A stretch of DNA of 10,859 nucleotides from Acetatifactor sp. (GTDB taxonomy: Bacteria > Bacillota > Clostridia > Lachnospirales > Lachnospiraceae), in NCBI GenBank assembly GCA_016303085.1, contig JAEDMI010000075.1, positions 1 through 10,859 of the forward strand. The letters are read 5' to 3'. The notes below the pieces were generated by a model. It was given only the letters and a program-made list of their open reading frames with translations, made no database searches and was not told where the DNA came from. Position 1 is the stretch's first letter. Each line of letters starts with the position of its first letter. Of this stretch, positions 1 to 7,307 are shown in pieces. The position numbers were made by a program, and so were the translations under genes.

Positions 1-279
1 AGCGGTTATTCTTCACTAAACATGCTGAAGAATATACAGGTGGATGTGCTGAAAATTGATATGGCGTTTCTGGGCAAGACAGAGAATGAGGATCGGGCGA
101 AAAAGATACTCAGGATGATTGTGGAATTGTCGAGACAGCTTCAGGTTCCGGTGATTACCGAAGGTGTGGAGAACCTGGAGCAGGTGGAGTTTTTACGGCA
201 GATCGGCTGTGATATGTTTCAGGGATATTACTTTGCCCGCCCCATGGAAATCTCTGCCTTTGAGGAAAAATATATGTAA
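1..279 (+). CDS. EAL-domain c-di-GMP phosphodiesterase, C-terminal end (5' partial)
   Basis: The frame is open from base 1 and ends with TAA at 277-279, so only the last 92 residues are present and the start lies outside the window. The fragment is the second half of an EAL domain, which hydrolyses cyclic di-GMP to pGpG in the cytoplasm. Visible landmarks, numbered from the window edge, are GYSSL at 2-6, the VDVLKID segment with metal/catalytic Lys18 and Asp20, the TEGVE loop with Glu54 and Glu57, and QGYYFARPM starting at Gln74. All catalytic residues expected in this half are kept, so the enzyme is likely active. The canonical Ser after KID-x is Ala here, a minor deviation. EAL domains are often preceded by GGDEF or sensor domains, but that part cannot be seen. 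The kinase gene starts 25 bp downstream, which suggests one transcript and a link between c-di-GMP and the phosphorelay. Confidence 0.93.
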   Translation, partial: SGYSSLNMLKNIQVDVLKIDMAFLGKTENEDRAKKILRMIVELSRQLQVPVITEGVENLEQVEFLRQIGCDMFQGYYFARPMEISAFEEKYM

Positions 280-304
280 CGGTATTTATTGCCGGGGGTG
301 ATGT

Positions 305-3169
305 ATGTTCAACTTTTTTATTGCGCTTCAAATTCTTGGAATATGCCTGATTTTTATTGCCCAGGGACTTCTGCTGCACGGTGACGGATCAAAGGAGCAG
401 AAACTGATGATTTTCTTTATCAGCGGTTCCCTGTGTCAGAATGCAGCCTATCTTCTGGAACTGACTGCTAAGACGAAGGAAGTTGCAATCGCAGCCACGA
501 AGATGGAATATCTGGGTTCTGCGTTTATTGCCTTATGCTTTTGCTGGTTTATGTTTGCCTACTGTAAGGAAAAGGCACCGGAGCGTTTGATGAACATACT
601 GGCATGGTTGGATGTAATCATGCTGGTGGTGATTTTTACTTGCGACATGCACCATTTTTACTACAGAAGGATAGAGTGGGTGACAAATGACGGAAGTCAC
701 CCCTATCTTGTTTTGACTTACGGTCCGGGATACTTTATCTTTTTGGTTTGCGGCTGTCTCATACCATACGCACTCTCCATATATGCCCTGATACATACTT
801 TGATAACAAAGCATAATTATGAGACAGGAAGAAGATGCAAGGTTTTTATTGTGTTGTCCTTTTTGCCTGTCATGTCGCTGATAGCATACTCTCTGCGCCT
901 GACCGACGGCTATGATCCCACACCCTTCATCTTCGGCACCACATTATCTCTGGTGGTTATCCTGGTATGGAGCAGGCGAAATTATGATTTTTCCCGTTTG
1001 GCTGCGGAGGTTGTGCTTCACAACATGGATGACGGTGTTATCATGCTGGATGAATATAAGCGGATTGTGAGCTACAATTCGGCGGCAGCAAACATCTTTA
1101 CGGAGTTGAGCTTTCAGACTATGGGAGACAGCATAGAGGATATGGAGGATTTCCCGGAGGATATACTGGATGAGGATGCCAGAAGAAAGTTCAGTTTAAA
1201 CAACCGTTTTTACGAGAGCCATGTGAAACAGATTCCGGGCAAGAACGGGATAAATCAGGGGTATGTGGTTCTGGTGCTGGATGTGACGGAAACCAGAAAA
1301 TATATTGATGAGATAAAGAGTGTAAGAGAGCAGGCGGAGAAAGCAAATACGGCAAAGAGTGAGTTCCTGGCAAATATGTCTCATGAGATTCGGACGCCCA
1401 TGAATGCCATCATGGGGTTGAGCGATATCATCATGGAGGAGAGCCGCGGACGAAAGGTGTACAGCTATGCCTGTGACATCAAGTCGGCTTCCCGAAACCT
1501 GCTGACAATTATCAATGCTATCCTTGACCTGTCAAAGGTGGAAGCCGGCAAGATGGAGCTGGTGACAAATGACTACTACATCAAAGCAGTGGTGGGAGAT
1601 GTGGTAAATATGATGGATATCGCCGCAAGTCAGCGGGGACTTATGTTGAAATGCCAGTATGACGAATCCATCCCCTGCCGGTATCACGGCGATGAGGGAA
1701 GAATCAAGCAGATTTTAATCAATATTATGAATAATGCCGTGAAATTCACGAAGGAAGGCTACGTGAAGATTTCCGTAAGCGGATGTCAGGGGAAAGAACC
1801 GGGGACAGAAATGCTGTCTTTCAGCGTGGAAGATACAGGCTGCGGAATCCGGCAGGAGGATATGGAGAAGATATTTGAGGATTTCCGACAGGTGGATTCC
1901 AAGAGAAACCGGGGCGTAGAGGGAACCGGACTGGGACTATCTATCACCAAACGGCTGGTACAGCTGATGAGAGGCACCATTGAGGTGGAGAGCGTCTACG
2001 GGAAAGGAACCACGTTCATTGTCAAACTGCCACAGAAGATTGTGGACGGGCATACCCTGCGGGAGAACCCGGATATTCCGGTACAGGAAGAAACAACATC
2101 GGAATTTTTTACGGTGGATAACTATAAGGTGCTGGTGGTAGACGACAATCTGATTAACAGAAAGGTGGCAATGGGTTTCCTGAAAAATTACGGTTTTGAC
2201 CTGACAGAGGCGGAGAGTGGTCCTGAAGCCATATCACTGGTAAAGAAAACGAAGTTTAATATGATATTTATGGATCATATGATGCCGGGTATGGATGGTG
2301 TGGAAGCGGTGCGGATTATCAGGGAAGAATGCGGTACAAACGGAAGAACTCCCGTGATTATTGCATTGACGGCAAATGCCATGGAGGGTGTGCGGGAAAA
2401 ATTCTTGAAATGCGGATTCCAGGACTTTATCGCAAAGCCTCTTGACAGGAAACCGCTGAACGAGATATTGTCTAAGTGGATTCCCGGTACATACAAGAGA
2501 GTCAGGGCGGAAAAGACCGGAGAACTTCAAAAGGTACAGATTCGGTATGAGGATATTTTCATTTCAGGAATTGATGTTGAAGAGGCAAAGAGGCATCATA
2601 CCGGTGATGTGGAGGATTATCTGGAACTGTTGCAGCTGTATTGTATGGATGGAAAGCGTAAATGTGAGCTGCTCAGGGAACTGGTTGAAAGCGGAGATTA
2701 TGTCAATTACAGAATCGAGGTTCACGGGCTGAAGAGTGCTTCCGCCAACATAGGAGCCATGGAACTGTCGGCTCAGGCGAGAGAACATGAGGAAGCGGCA
2801 AATAGGGAAGATGTGGAGTTTATAAATCGGCATTTTCATGATTTACTGTCCTGCTATAAAACTCAGATCCAAAAGATAGAGAGTTTTTTAAACAACAGAA
2901 ACAGTTTGGCGGGAGAAAACGAAGCGGATAGTGTCATGAGTATTGACAGTCAGGCACTTTTGCGTGAAACCCGTGAGGCGTTGGATAAACTTGAGAATTT
3001 CCGCTCCAAGGAATGTGCCCAAATCGTGGATGGCCTGCTGAAGTATCAGCTTGATTATTATACGGAAGCCAAATTGAAGGAAATAAGGGAACAACTGCAA
3101 TTGTATGAGGACGATGAGGCAGAGCGGCTGCTGCACCGGTTGATAGACTGGCTGGAGAAGGAGGAGTAA
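305..3169 (+). CDS. Hybrid sensor histidine kinase (7TM-PAS-HisKA-HATPase-REC-Hpt) with C-terminal helical repeat module
   Basis: 954 residues; the start is chosen at 305 because GGGGG at 294-298 is 6 nt upstream and the N-terminus begins directly with a membrane helix. Residues 1-223 are about seven hydrophobic helices, like the HisKA_7TM sensor region. Residues 232-330 look like a PAS domain, followed by a short helical linker. HisKA carries SHEIRTP with the phosphorylated His360. The ATPase domain has the N box (Asn473/476/477), DTGCG at 510-514 and GTGLGL at 540-545. The receiver at 608-727 has Asp613/614, phosphoacceptor Asp657, Thr689 and Lys711. An Hpt domain follows with His807 in VHGLKS. 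So phosphate can pass His360 to Asp657 to His807 and then to a separate receiver, most likely that of the next gene. Residues about 885-954 belong to no family I recognise; they match the C-terminal modules of the downstream regulator. The ligand sensed is unknown. The first gene of the operon is probably upstream, as the 25-bp gap leaves no room for a clear promoter. Confidence 0.95.
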   Translation: MFNFFIALQILGICLIFIAQGLLLHGDGSKEQKLMIFFISGSLCQNAAYLLELTAKTKEVAIAATKMEYLGSAFIALCFCWFMFAYCKEKAPERLMNILAWLDVIMLVVIFTCDMHHFYYRRIEWVTNDGSHPYLVLTYGPGYFIFLVCGCLIPYALSIYALIHTLITKHNYETGRRCKVFIVLSFLPVMSLIAYSLRLTDGYDPTPFIFGTTLSLVVILVWSRRNYDFSRLAAEVVLHNMDDGVIMLDEYKRIVSYNSAAANIFTELSFQTMGDSIEDMEDFPEDILDEDARRKFSLNNRFYESHVKQIPGKNGINQGYVVLVLDVTETRKYIDEIKSVREQAEKANTAKSEFLANMSHEIRTPMNAIMGLSDIIMEESRGRKVYSYACDIKSASRNLLTIINAILDLSKVEAGKMELVTNDYYIKAVVGDVVNMMDIAASQRGLMLKCQYDESIPCRYHGDEGRIKQILINIMNNAVKFTKEGYVKISVSGCQGKEPGTEMLSFSVEDTGCGIRQEDMEKIFEDFRQVDSKRNRGVEGTGLGLSITKRLVQLMRGTIEVESVYGKGTTFIVKLPQKIVDGHTLRENPDIPVQEETTSEFFTVDNYKVLVVDDNLINRKVAMGFLKNYGFDLTEAESGPEAISLVKKTKFNMIFMDHMMPGMDGVEAVRIIREECGTNGRTPVIIALTANAMEGVREKFLKCGFQDFIAKPLDRKPLNEILSKWIPGTYKRVRAEKTGELQKVQIRYEDIFISGIDVEEAKRHHTGDVEDYLELLQLYCMDGKRKCELLRELVESGDYVNYRIEVHGLKSASANIGAMELSAQAREHEEAANREDVEFINRHFHDLLSCYKTQIQKIESFLNNRNSLAGENEADSVMSIDSQALLRETREALDKLENFRSKECAQIVDGLLKYQLDYYTEAKLKEIREQLQLYEDDEAERLLHRLIDWLEKEE
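2957..3166 (+). repeat. Protein-level helical module, kinase copy (two 35-residue repeats)
   Basis: Kinase residues 885-954. Two segments, LENFRSKECAQIVDGLLKY starting at Leu896 and LQLYEDDEAERLLHRLIDW starting at Leu931, are 35 residues apart and share the pattern L-x2-[FY]-x4-[AC]-x3-[VL]-x2-L-[LI]-x-[YW]. The module aligns without gaps to two modules in the downstream response regulator. It lies after the Hpt domain and is predicted to be all-helical. The function is not known; a protein-interaction role is an inference. Confidence 0.75.
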
Positions 3170-3175
3170 TGTCAA

Positions 3176-4042
3176 ATGGAAAACAGGATACGCATACTGG
3201 CAGTGGACGATAATATCATTAATCTTGCGACAATAGAACAGGAACTGAAAAATAAGTATGATGTGGTTACCGTGAACTCGGGAGCCCGGGCAATCAGATT
3301 CCTGAACAAGGAAAAACCGGATTTGATTCTGCTGGATGTACAGATGGCATTGATGGACGGAATCGAGACATTGAAAGAAATCCGCACCATGGAAAACGGA
3401 GCCACAATTCCGGTCATTATGCTGACCGCCAAGAAAGACAAAGAGACGGTTATAGAGGGAACCAAGCTGGGTATTTTGGACTATGTGCTGAAACCCTTTG
3501 ATTCACAGGATTTGCATAGCAGGATTGAAAGAGCACTGAAAAGGGTGGGTGCCCTGCCGGTGGAGGACAAGGAACTGTACGAAAACGTGAAGGAAGTACA
3601 GACAGAGCTTCACGGCGGAAAAATCAGAAATGCCATCTTGAAGATTGAGGAAATTCTCAGTTTCAAAATTGATGAAGAAATCTTCGGACGAATGCAGAGC
3701 GCAAAGGCCAGGCTTCGCGCAAACGATGAGGAGACGGCCAAAAGACTTGTGAACAGAGTGATGAAGATGTTGGAGCGAACCGTTGCCACTGAGGAGAGTT
3801 CCAAGTTTCCCATCAGTGCAGGCGAAATGAATGCCCGGTTACTCTATGTATTAAACGATTTGGAAAATTTTAAGGTCAGAGAGGCTTCCCAGAAACTGGA
3901 GGATTTGATGCGGTACGATATTCCCGACATTGTCAGCGATGCATGTATCGCCGCTCAGGAGCGTCTGGAGGAGTTCGACGACGGAGCGGCGGAGGAACTG
4001 ATTCAGCAGGCGCTGGCAGAGATGAAGAATCATCTTATTTAG
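3176..4042 (+). CDS. Response regulator: N-terminal receiver plus two helical repeat modules, no DNA-binding domain
   Basis: 288 residues. The start at 3176 is preceded by a purine-rich GGAGAAGGAGGAG stretch (3154-3166) inside the end of the kinase gene, whose stop codon is 6 bp upstream. Residues 5-122 form a complete receiver: acidic pocket Asp11/Asp12, phosphoacceptor Asp54 in LLDVQM, Thr84, and Lys106 in LKPFD. It is the natural end point of the phosphorelay from the kinase's Hpt His807. The remaining 160 residues contain no winged helix, HTH, LytTR, GGDEF or other output domain I recognise. Instead there are two related helical modules (about 134-202 and 218-287) with the same 35-residue repeat as the kinase tail. 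Output is therefore probably protein-protein contact, not DNA binding; that is inference. Its last 8 bp overlap the 3' end of the convergent glycosyltransferase gene. Confidence 0.93.
   Translation: MENRIRILAVDDNIINLATIEQELKNKYDVVTVNSGARAIRFLNKEKPDLILLDVQMALMDGIETLKEIRTMENGATIPVIMLTAKKDKETVIEGTKLGILDYVLKPFDSQDLHSRIERALKRVGALPVEDKELYENVKEVQTELHGGKIRNAILKIEEILSFKIDEEIFGRMQSAKARLRANDEETAKRLVNRVMKMLERTVATEESSKFPISAGEMNARLLYVLNDLENFKVREASQKLEDLMRYDIPDIVSDACIAAQERLEEFDDGAAEELIQQALAEMKNHLI
3575..3781 (+). repeat. Protein-level helical module, regulator copy 1
   Basis: Regulator residues 134-202. Repeat units LHGGKIRNAILKIEEILSF at Leu145 and LRANDEETAKRLVNRVMKM at Leu180 are again exactly 35 residues apart, with Ala at the ninth position of each. 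The second unit matches the kinase tail most clearly: A-[EK]-R-L-[LV]-[HN]-R-[LV] is shared at equivalent positions, followed by Leu-Glu. Confidence 0.7.
3827..4036 (+). repeat. Protein-level helical module, regulator copy 2
   Basis: Regulator residues 218-287. Repeat units LENFKVREASQKLEDLMRY at Leu229 and LEEFDDGAAEELIQQALAE at Leu264 are 35 residues apart. By eye, 60 residues of this copy align without gaps to the kinase tail with 15 identities, including a shared LENF start and a conserved Tyr at the end of the first unit. It ends almost at the stop codon. Confidence 0.72.
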
Positions 4043-7000
4043 CTGCCAGAACCCAGCTGTCAAACCAGCGCAGGAAACGGTTTACAAAGGAGGCATCTAC
4101 CGGCTGACCGGAGAGCACCGGATAAAACAGCAGGAAGAGTCCGAAAACGGTTGCGCCGTAGAGGAGGAGCAGAGTTGTAAACTGACGCCCGGAAAGTTTT
4201 TCCTTAAGCAGAGCCGCACTGTGGACAATCATCAGGACAACGAAAGCCACAGCGGGAAAATAATGATAAATGAAGGTAACCCTTGTGACAAAGAACCAGG
4301 GCAGATACTGTGCCAGATATCCTGTGAGCAGGAAGGCGGCAGTTCTGTCCTTTTTTTGTACCCATAGCCACAGCATATAAAAAGCAGCGGGAATGCCCGG
4401 CCACCATACCAGAGGATTGCCGAAAGCACTGATACCTTCCCGGATACCGCCTCCTCCGGCGGAGCCTGTGATAATACCGGAATAATACCAGATGGGACGT
4501 CTGATAATGGGCCACTCATACCAGGAAGAGGAGTAGGGATGTGTGGCATTGAGGCTGCTGTGGTAACGGAACATATACTCCTGATTATGCAGTACTTTTA
4601 AAAGGAATCCGTCCCCTGAGCTGTCCTGGAAAGGAAGGTAGGACAGAAGATAAATCAGGACAGGAAGCACCACAAAGAAAACCACACAGAAAAGAACACT
4701 GCGCAGTACATAGGGACGGAATACCTTCAGAATATGACTGTGGGATATACCGCTGGTACAGGCGTCGGGATTCTGCCCCGCAAACCGGTATTCCCGGTAT
4801 CGCCGGAACAAAACAGTAAAAAAGACGAGAGCCAATCCCATCCCTGCGTATACGCCGGTCCATTTGCAGGCGATACCCAGCCCCATGCTGATGCCGCACA
4901 AGCCTAATGGTACAAGGGTTTTCCACAGAGGTGTGTCATAAAAGCTGAAGCGGGTGTAGCTGTACATGGACAGATACATCAACAGGACAAAAAAGGTAAT
5001 GTATACATCGATTGTGGCAATACGCGTCTGGGTAAAGTGCATAAAGTCAAAGGCAAAGAGTACCGCAGCCAGGGCGGAGAGGGAGGTATAGCCGGTCATT
5101 TTCCTTGCAAACAGGTACAAAAAGGGAACCATGGCAATACCGAAGAGCGTTCCCATGATGCGCCAGCCGAAGGGATTCATACCGAAGATCGCAACTCCTG
5201 CGGCAATTATGATTTTTCCCAGAGGCGGGTGTGTATTCTCGTAGGTGGTCAGACCGTGTAAAAATTCGTAAGCCGTGCGGCCATGATAAATTTCATCGAA
5301 ATACATGCCGTTCCGAAAACTGTAACGGGCAGGTTTTAACTGCTGCTCGTCAAAAAGAGCGGGGTAATCGGAAGCGTTTACCGGTGTCAGTATGTTTCCG
5401 GCGCTGTCTGTAAATACCAGCTCCAGCAGGGAGGCAGAGTCGCTCTGCAGGGTAAGGCGGAGTTTGGAAGCATTGACGGAAATTTCTGCATCCTGCCAGG
5501 TGAATACATTGCCCAGTGTGAATTCATCGGAGATTGTGCTGTACTCCTCCCCGGAATTTTTACTTTCCAGTGTGAAAACTCTTTTATGACCGGGGGCAAT
5601 GTAGTAGGAAACCTTTGCGATATCGGCGGAACCTTCGGAACCGAAATCAAGCACGATATTTTCCCAGCGAGCCATGTGATATGCGGTGGAGGGCGATTGT
5701 CTGTCTCCCAAATCATAAAGTGCAAAGCAACTGTACAGGGTAGTGATGACAAGCATCAGGAGAAGGTCTGCCCTTGTGAGCCGTTTCGACTTTTTAGACG
5801 GCTCCGGCGGTAGGGAGCTATACAGACAGGCATCGGTTTTCCCGGTGCGCCACAGTACGGAGTCACATGACGGAAATTTATCGTTGCCCTTGACGTAATA
5901 CAGGTATATCGTATGGTACAGAACTGCACCGAAGACCAGCATACCCGCAGAGACAGCCAGAAGCAACGGGTTCCGCCTGTTGTAATTTGCCGGGTCATAC
6001 AGAAACAGTACATGGGCAGTGTTGTAAAAATGCAGCAGCGAAAAACCGCTGTAGCAGAGATACAGCCGCCGGGAGGGCAGACAGACACAGGCGAACAACA
6101 GGAGCACGACGGCAGGATAGAGGTAGCGCTCGTGCATGCGCACCGAAAAAAGAAAGACGGTAGTCATGAGTAGGGCAGACAGAAGAAAATACTTTTCGTT
6201 GTCCTTTTGTCTGCGGAGGCTAAGGAAAAGTACCAACAGGACGGCAGCCAAAATTGCAGTCCAGCCGTAGAAGCGGTAGGGGAGTCCCAGAAAAGTATTG
6301 TCCTGGCTCACCCAGTTTAAGCCCAGAAGCCCCCAGAAGTTCCAGGCGTTTACCGACGCATAGGGGTAGGAACCCAGGGTGCTAAAATATTGTTTCAGGA
6401 CATTTTGCAGACCGAAAGGAAGGATAAGCAACAGGGTTGCCAGAAGAGATATCAGCCCGCTGCCTATGCCTATTAACAGCTTTTTTCGGGAAAAATCCTT
6501 CAAAAATATATGATCCAGAATTCCTGCCAACAGGATGGGCGCAAACATCAGCATCTGGGGCTTTATCAGGAACCCCATACTGAAGGAGAGAAAAGCGGGA
6601 AGCAGGCACCCTTTCATCAGAGATAGGCACATGACAATCAAAAGCAGGGTATATACGGAATCCACCTGACCCCAGACAGAGGAATTCAGAATAACGGCGG
6701 GATTAAAGAGGTATGCTCCGCAGAAAAGCAGTACTTTTTGGTCGGAGAGCCGCCGTGTTGCCTCCCGATATAGCAGAAGGCCGCAGCCTAAGTCACACAG
6801 GATTGCGGGAAGCTTCAGAAGTATCAGGTGTGTCGCAGAATAATAGCCGATGTGAAACAGGGAACGCAGGGCGCCCACGGGGTAAAGAAGGTACATGTAT
6901 CCCGGGGGATAATCCGTAAAGACATCGGCGGAATAAAACTTTCCCGGTCCCACCTGAAAAATTCTGTCTGCCCAGGCGGCAAAACAGGCGGTATCATTGT

Positions 7001-7163
7001 CAAAGCCCCCGGAGAGTCCGGTAGCCAGAAGCCGAAGAAGCAGAGCGGCGGCAAAAAGGAAAAATACGCTGTAAGCAGCATGCTTTTTTCTTTCTTTGAC
7101 GGAGAGAAAACAGAAGATGAACAGGAGCAGTCCGAACCCGGCGGTAAGATGTATGTAAAGCAT
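4035..7163 (-). CDS. Fusion of two GT-C glycosyltransferases: mannosyltransferase-like half and PMT (GT39) protein O-mannosyltransferase-like half
   Basis: 1042 residues, multi-pass membrane protein. GT-C enzymes transfer a sugar from a polyprenyl-phosphate donor on the outer membrane face. Half one (about 1-425) has the acidic first loop FDND (Asp55/57), YPPGY at 85-89, WGQVDS at 164-169, KPQ at 201-203 and RMHERYLYP at 342-350, features of Gpi18/GT87-like bacterial mannosyltransferases. A polar, basic linker (about 424-464) follows. Half two (465-1042) has a membrane helix at 467-484, a polar extracytoplasmic stretch (487-612) that looks beta-rich, the PMT catalytic pair Asp623-Glu624 in YFDEIYHG, HPPLGK at 645-650, and the late loop with His868, HPY at 875-877 and Trp881, matching bacterial PMTs. 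Both halves keep their key residues. The start at 7163 is chosen because GGAGGA lies just upstream; the frame is open to 7643, but that extension runs antisense through the ABC ATPase gene and has no membrane-protein character. Acceptor and sugar are unknown; mannose is the family default, not shown here. Confidence 0.88.
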   Translation of the reverse strand: MLYIHLTAGFGLLLFIFCFLSVKERKKHAAYSVFFLFAAALLLRLLATGLSGGFDNDTACFAAWADRIFQVGPGKFYSADVFTDYPPGYMYLLYPVGALRSLFHIGYYSATHLILLKLPAILCDLGCGLLLYREATRRLSDQKVLLFCGAYLFNPAVILNSSVWGQVDSVYTLLLIVMCLSLMKGCLLPAFLSFSMGFLIKPQMLMFAPILLAGILDHIFLKDFSRKKLLIGIGSGLISLLATLLLILPFGLQNVLKQYFSTLGSYPYASVNAWNFWGLLGLNWVSQDNTFLGLPYRFYGWTAILAAVLLVLFLSLRRQKDNEKYFLLSALLMTTVFLFSVRMHERYLYPAVVLLLFACVCLPSRRLYLCYSGFSLLHFYNTAHVLFLYDPANYNRRNPLLLAVSAGMLVFGAVLYHTIYLYYVKGNDKFPSCDSVLWRTGKTDACLYSSLPPEPSKKSKRLTRADLLLMLVITTLYSCFALYDLGDRQSPSTAYHMARWENIVLDFGSEGSADIAKVSYYIAPGHKRVFTLESKNSGEEYSTISDEFTLGNVFTWQDAEISVNASKLRLTLQSDSASLLELVFTDSAGNILTPVNASDYPALFDEQQLKPARYSFRNGMYFDEIYHGRTAYEFLHGLTTYENTHPPLGKIIIAAGVAIFGMNPFGWRIMGTLFGIAMVPFLYLFARKMTGYTSLSALAAVLFAFDFMHFTQTRIATIDVYITFFVLLMYLSMYSYTRFSFYDTPLWKTLVPLGLCGISMGLGIACKWTGVYAGMGLALVFFTVLFRRYREYRFAGQNPDACTSGISHSHILKVFRPYVLRSVLFCVVFFVVLPVLIYLLSYLPFQDSSGDGFLLKVLHNQEYMFRYHSSLNATHPYSSSWYEWPIIRRPIWYYSGIITGSAGGGGIREGISAFGNPLVWWPGIPAAFYMLWLWVQKKDRTAAFLLTGYLAQYLPWFFVTRVTFIYHYFPAVAFVVLMIVHSAALLKEKLSGRQFTTLLLLYGATVFGLFLLFYPVLSGQPVDASFVNRFLRWFDSWVLAAK

Positions 7164-7167
7164 AAAA

Positions 7168-7173
7168 TCCTCC
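7168..7173 (-). promoter_or_regulatory. Ribosome binding site that sets the glycosyltransferase start
   Basis: Read on the minus strand this is GGAGGA, followed by TTTT and the ATG at 7163-7161. It is a near-perfect Shine-Dalgarno sequence at a short but usable distance. It also lies downstream of the predicted minus-strand promoter, which starts transcription after the far-upstream alternative ATG at 7643 and so excludes that start. Confidence 0.8.
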
Positions 7174-7211
7174 GTAAATAACAGATTAATAATGTGTGAA
7201 ATATTTATGTA

Positions 7212-7220
7212 ATTATAACA
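7212..7220 (-). promoter_or_regulatory. Extended -10 promoter for the glycosyltransferase gene
   Basis: On the minus strand this reads TGTTATAAT: a consensus TATAAT (7217-7212) with the extended TG one base upstream. Transcription would begin near 7205, leaving about 40 nt of leader before the ATG at 7163. No good -35 box is seen at 16-18 bp (around 7235-7240, T-rich on this strand), which is common for extended -10 promoters. The region is otherwise AT-rich. Confidence 0.6.
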
Positions 7221-7247
7221 AAAACAATAGAAGAAGAAAAGTTTTTG

Positions 7248-7256
7248 TGTTATGAT
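7248..7256 (+). promoter_or_regulatory. Extended -10 promoter for the ABC transporter operon
   Basis: This reads TGTTATGAT: TATGAT with the extended TG one base upstream. A weak -35 (TAGAAG at 7228-7233) is at 17 bp. Transcription would start near 7263, giving a leader of about 45 nt before the ATPase ATG at 7308, whose ribosome binding site is GAGGG at 7298-7302. Confidence 0.5.
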
Positions 7257-7307
7257 AAACTGAATTGTTACGGAAAAGCAGAGACTTGACAGGAAAAGAG
7301 GGCGGCT

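Larger units (their letters stand above)
7211..7256. repeat. Imperfect inverted repeat formed by two divergent promoters
   Basis: ATTATAACA (7212-7220) and TGTTATGAT (7248-7256) are inverted copies matching at 8 of 9 positions. The similarity continues inward: ATAACAAAAAC (7215-7225) against the complement of GTTTTTGTGTTAT (7241-7253) with a two-base insertion. The centre is a purine-rich run (AAGAAGAAAAG, 7231-7241). The repeat may be only two similar promoter elements facing apart, or an operator. Confidence 0.45.

Noticed and set aside
4020..4040. Hairpin AGATGA-AGAA-TCATCT followed by TATTT as a terminator
   Set aside because: The stem has six mostly A-T pairs and no proper T-run, so it is too weak to call as an intrinsic terminator.
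4585..4926. Minus-strand open frames of about 100 codons inside the glycosyltransferase gene (also 4204-4515, 4232-4549, 5387-5752, 5756-6088)
   Set aside because: They are in other frames of a clearly coding gene, lack ribosome binding sites and show no recognisable protein features.
7171..7274. Inverted heptamers TCCGTAA (7171-7177) and TTACGGA (7268-7274) flanking the promoters
   Set aside because: Seven matching bases in a 144-bp region are close to chance, and one arm touches the glycosyltransferase ribosome binding site. There is no further support for an operator.
7286..7291. TTGACA as a -35 box for the ABC operon
   Set aside because: A -10 box at the usual spacing would fall at or past the ATG at 7308, on top of the ribosome binding site.
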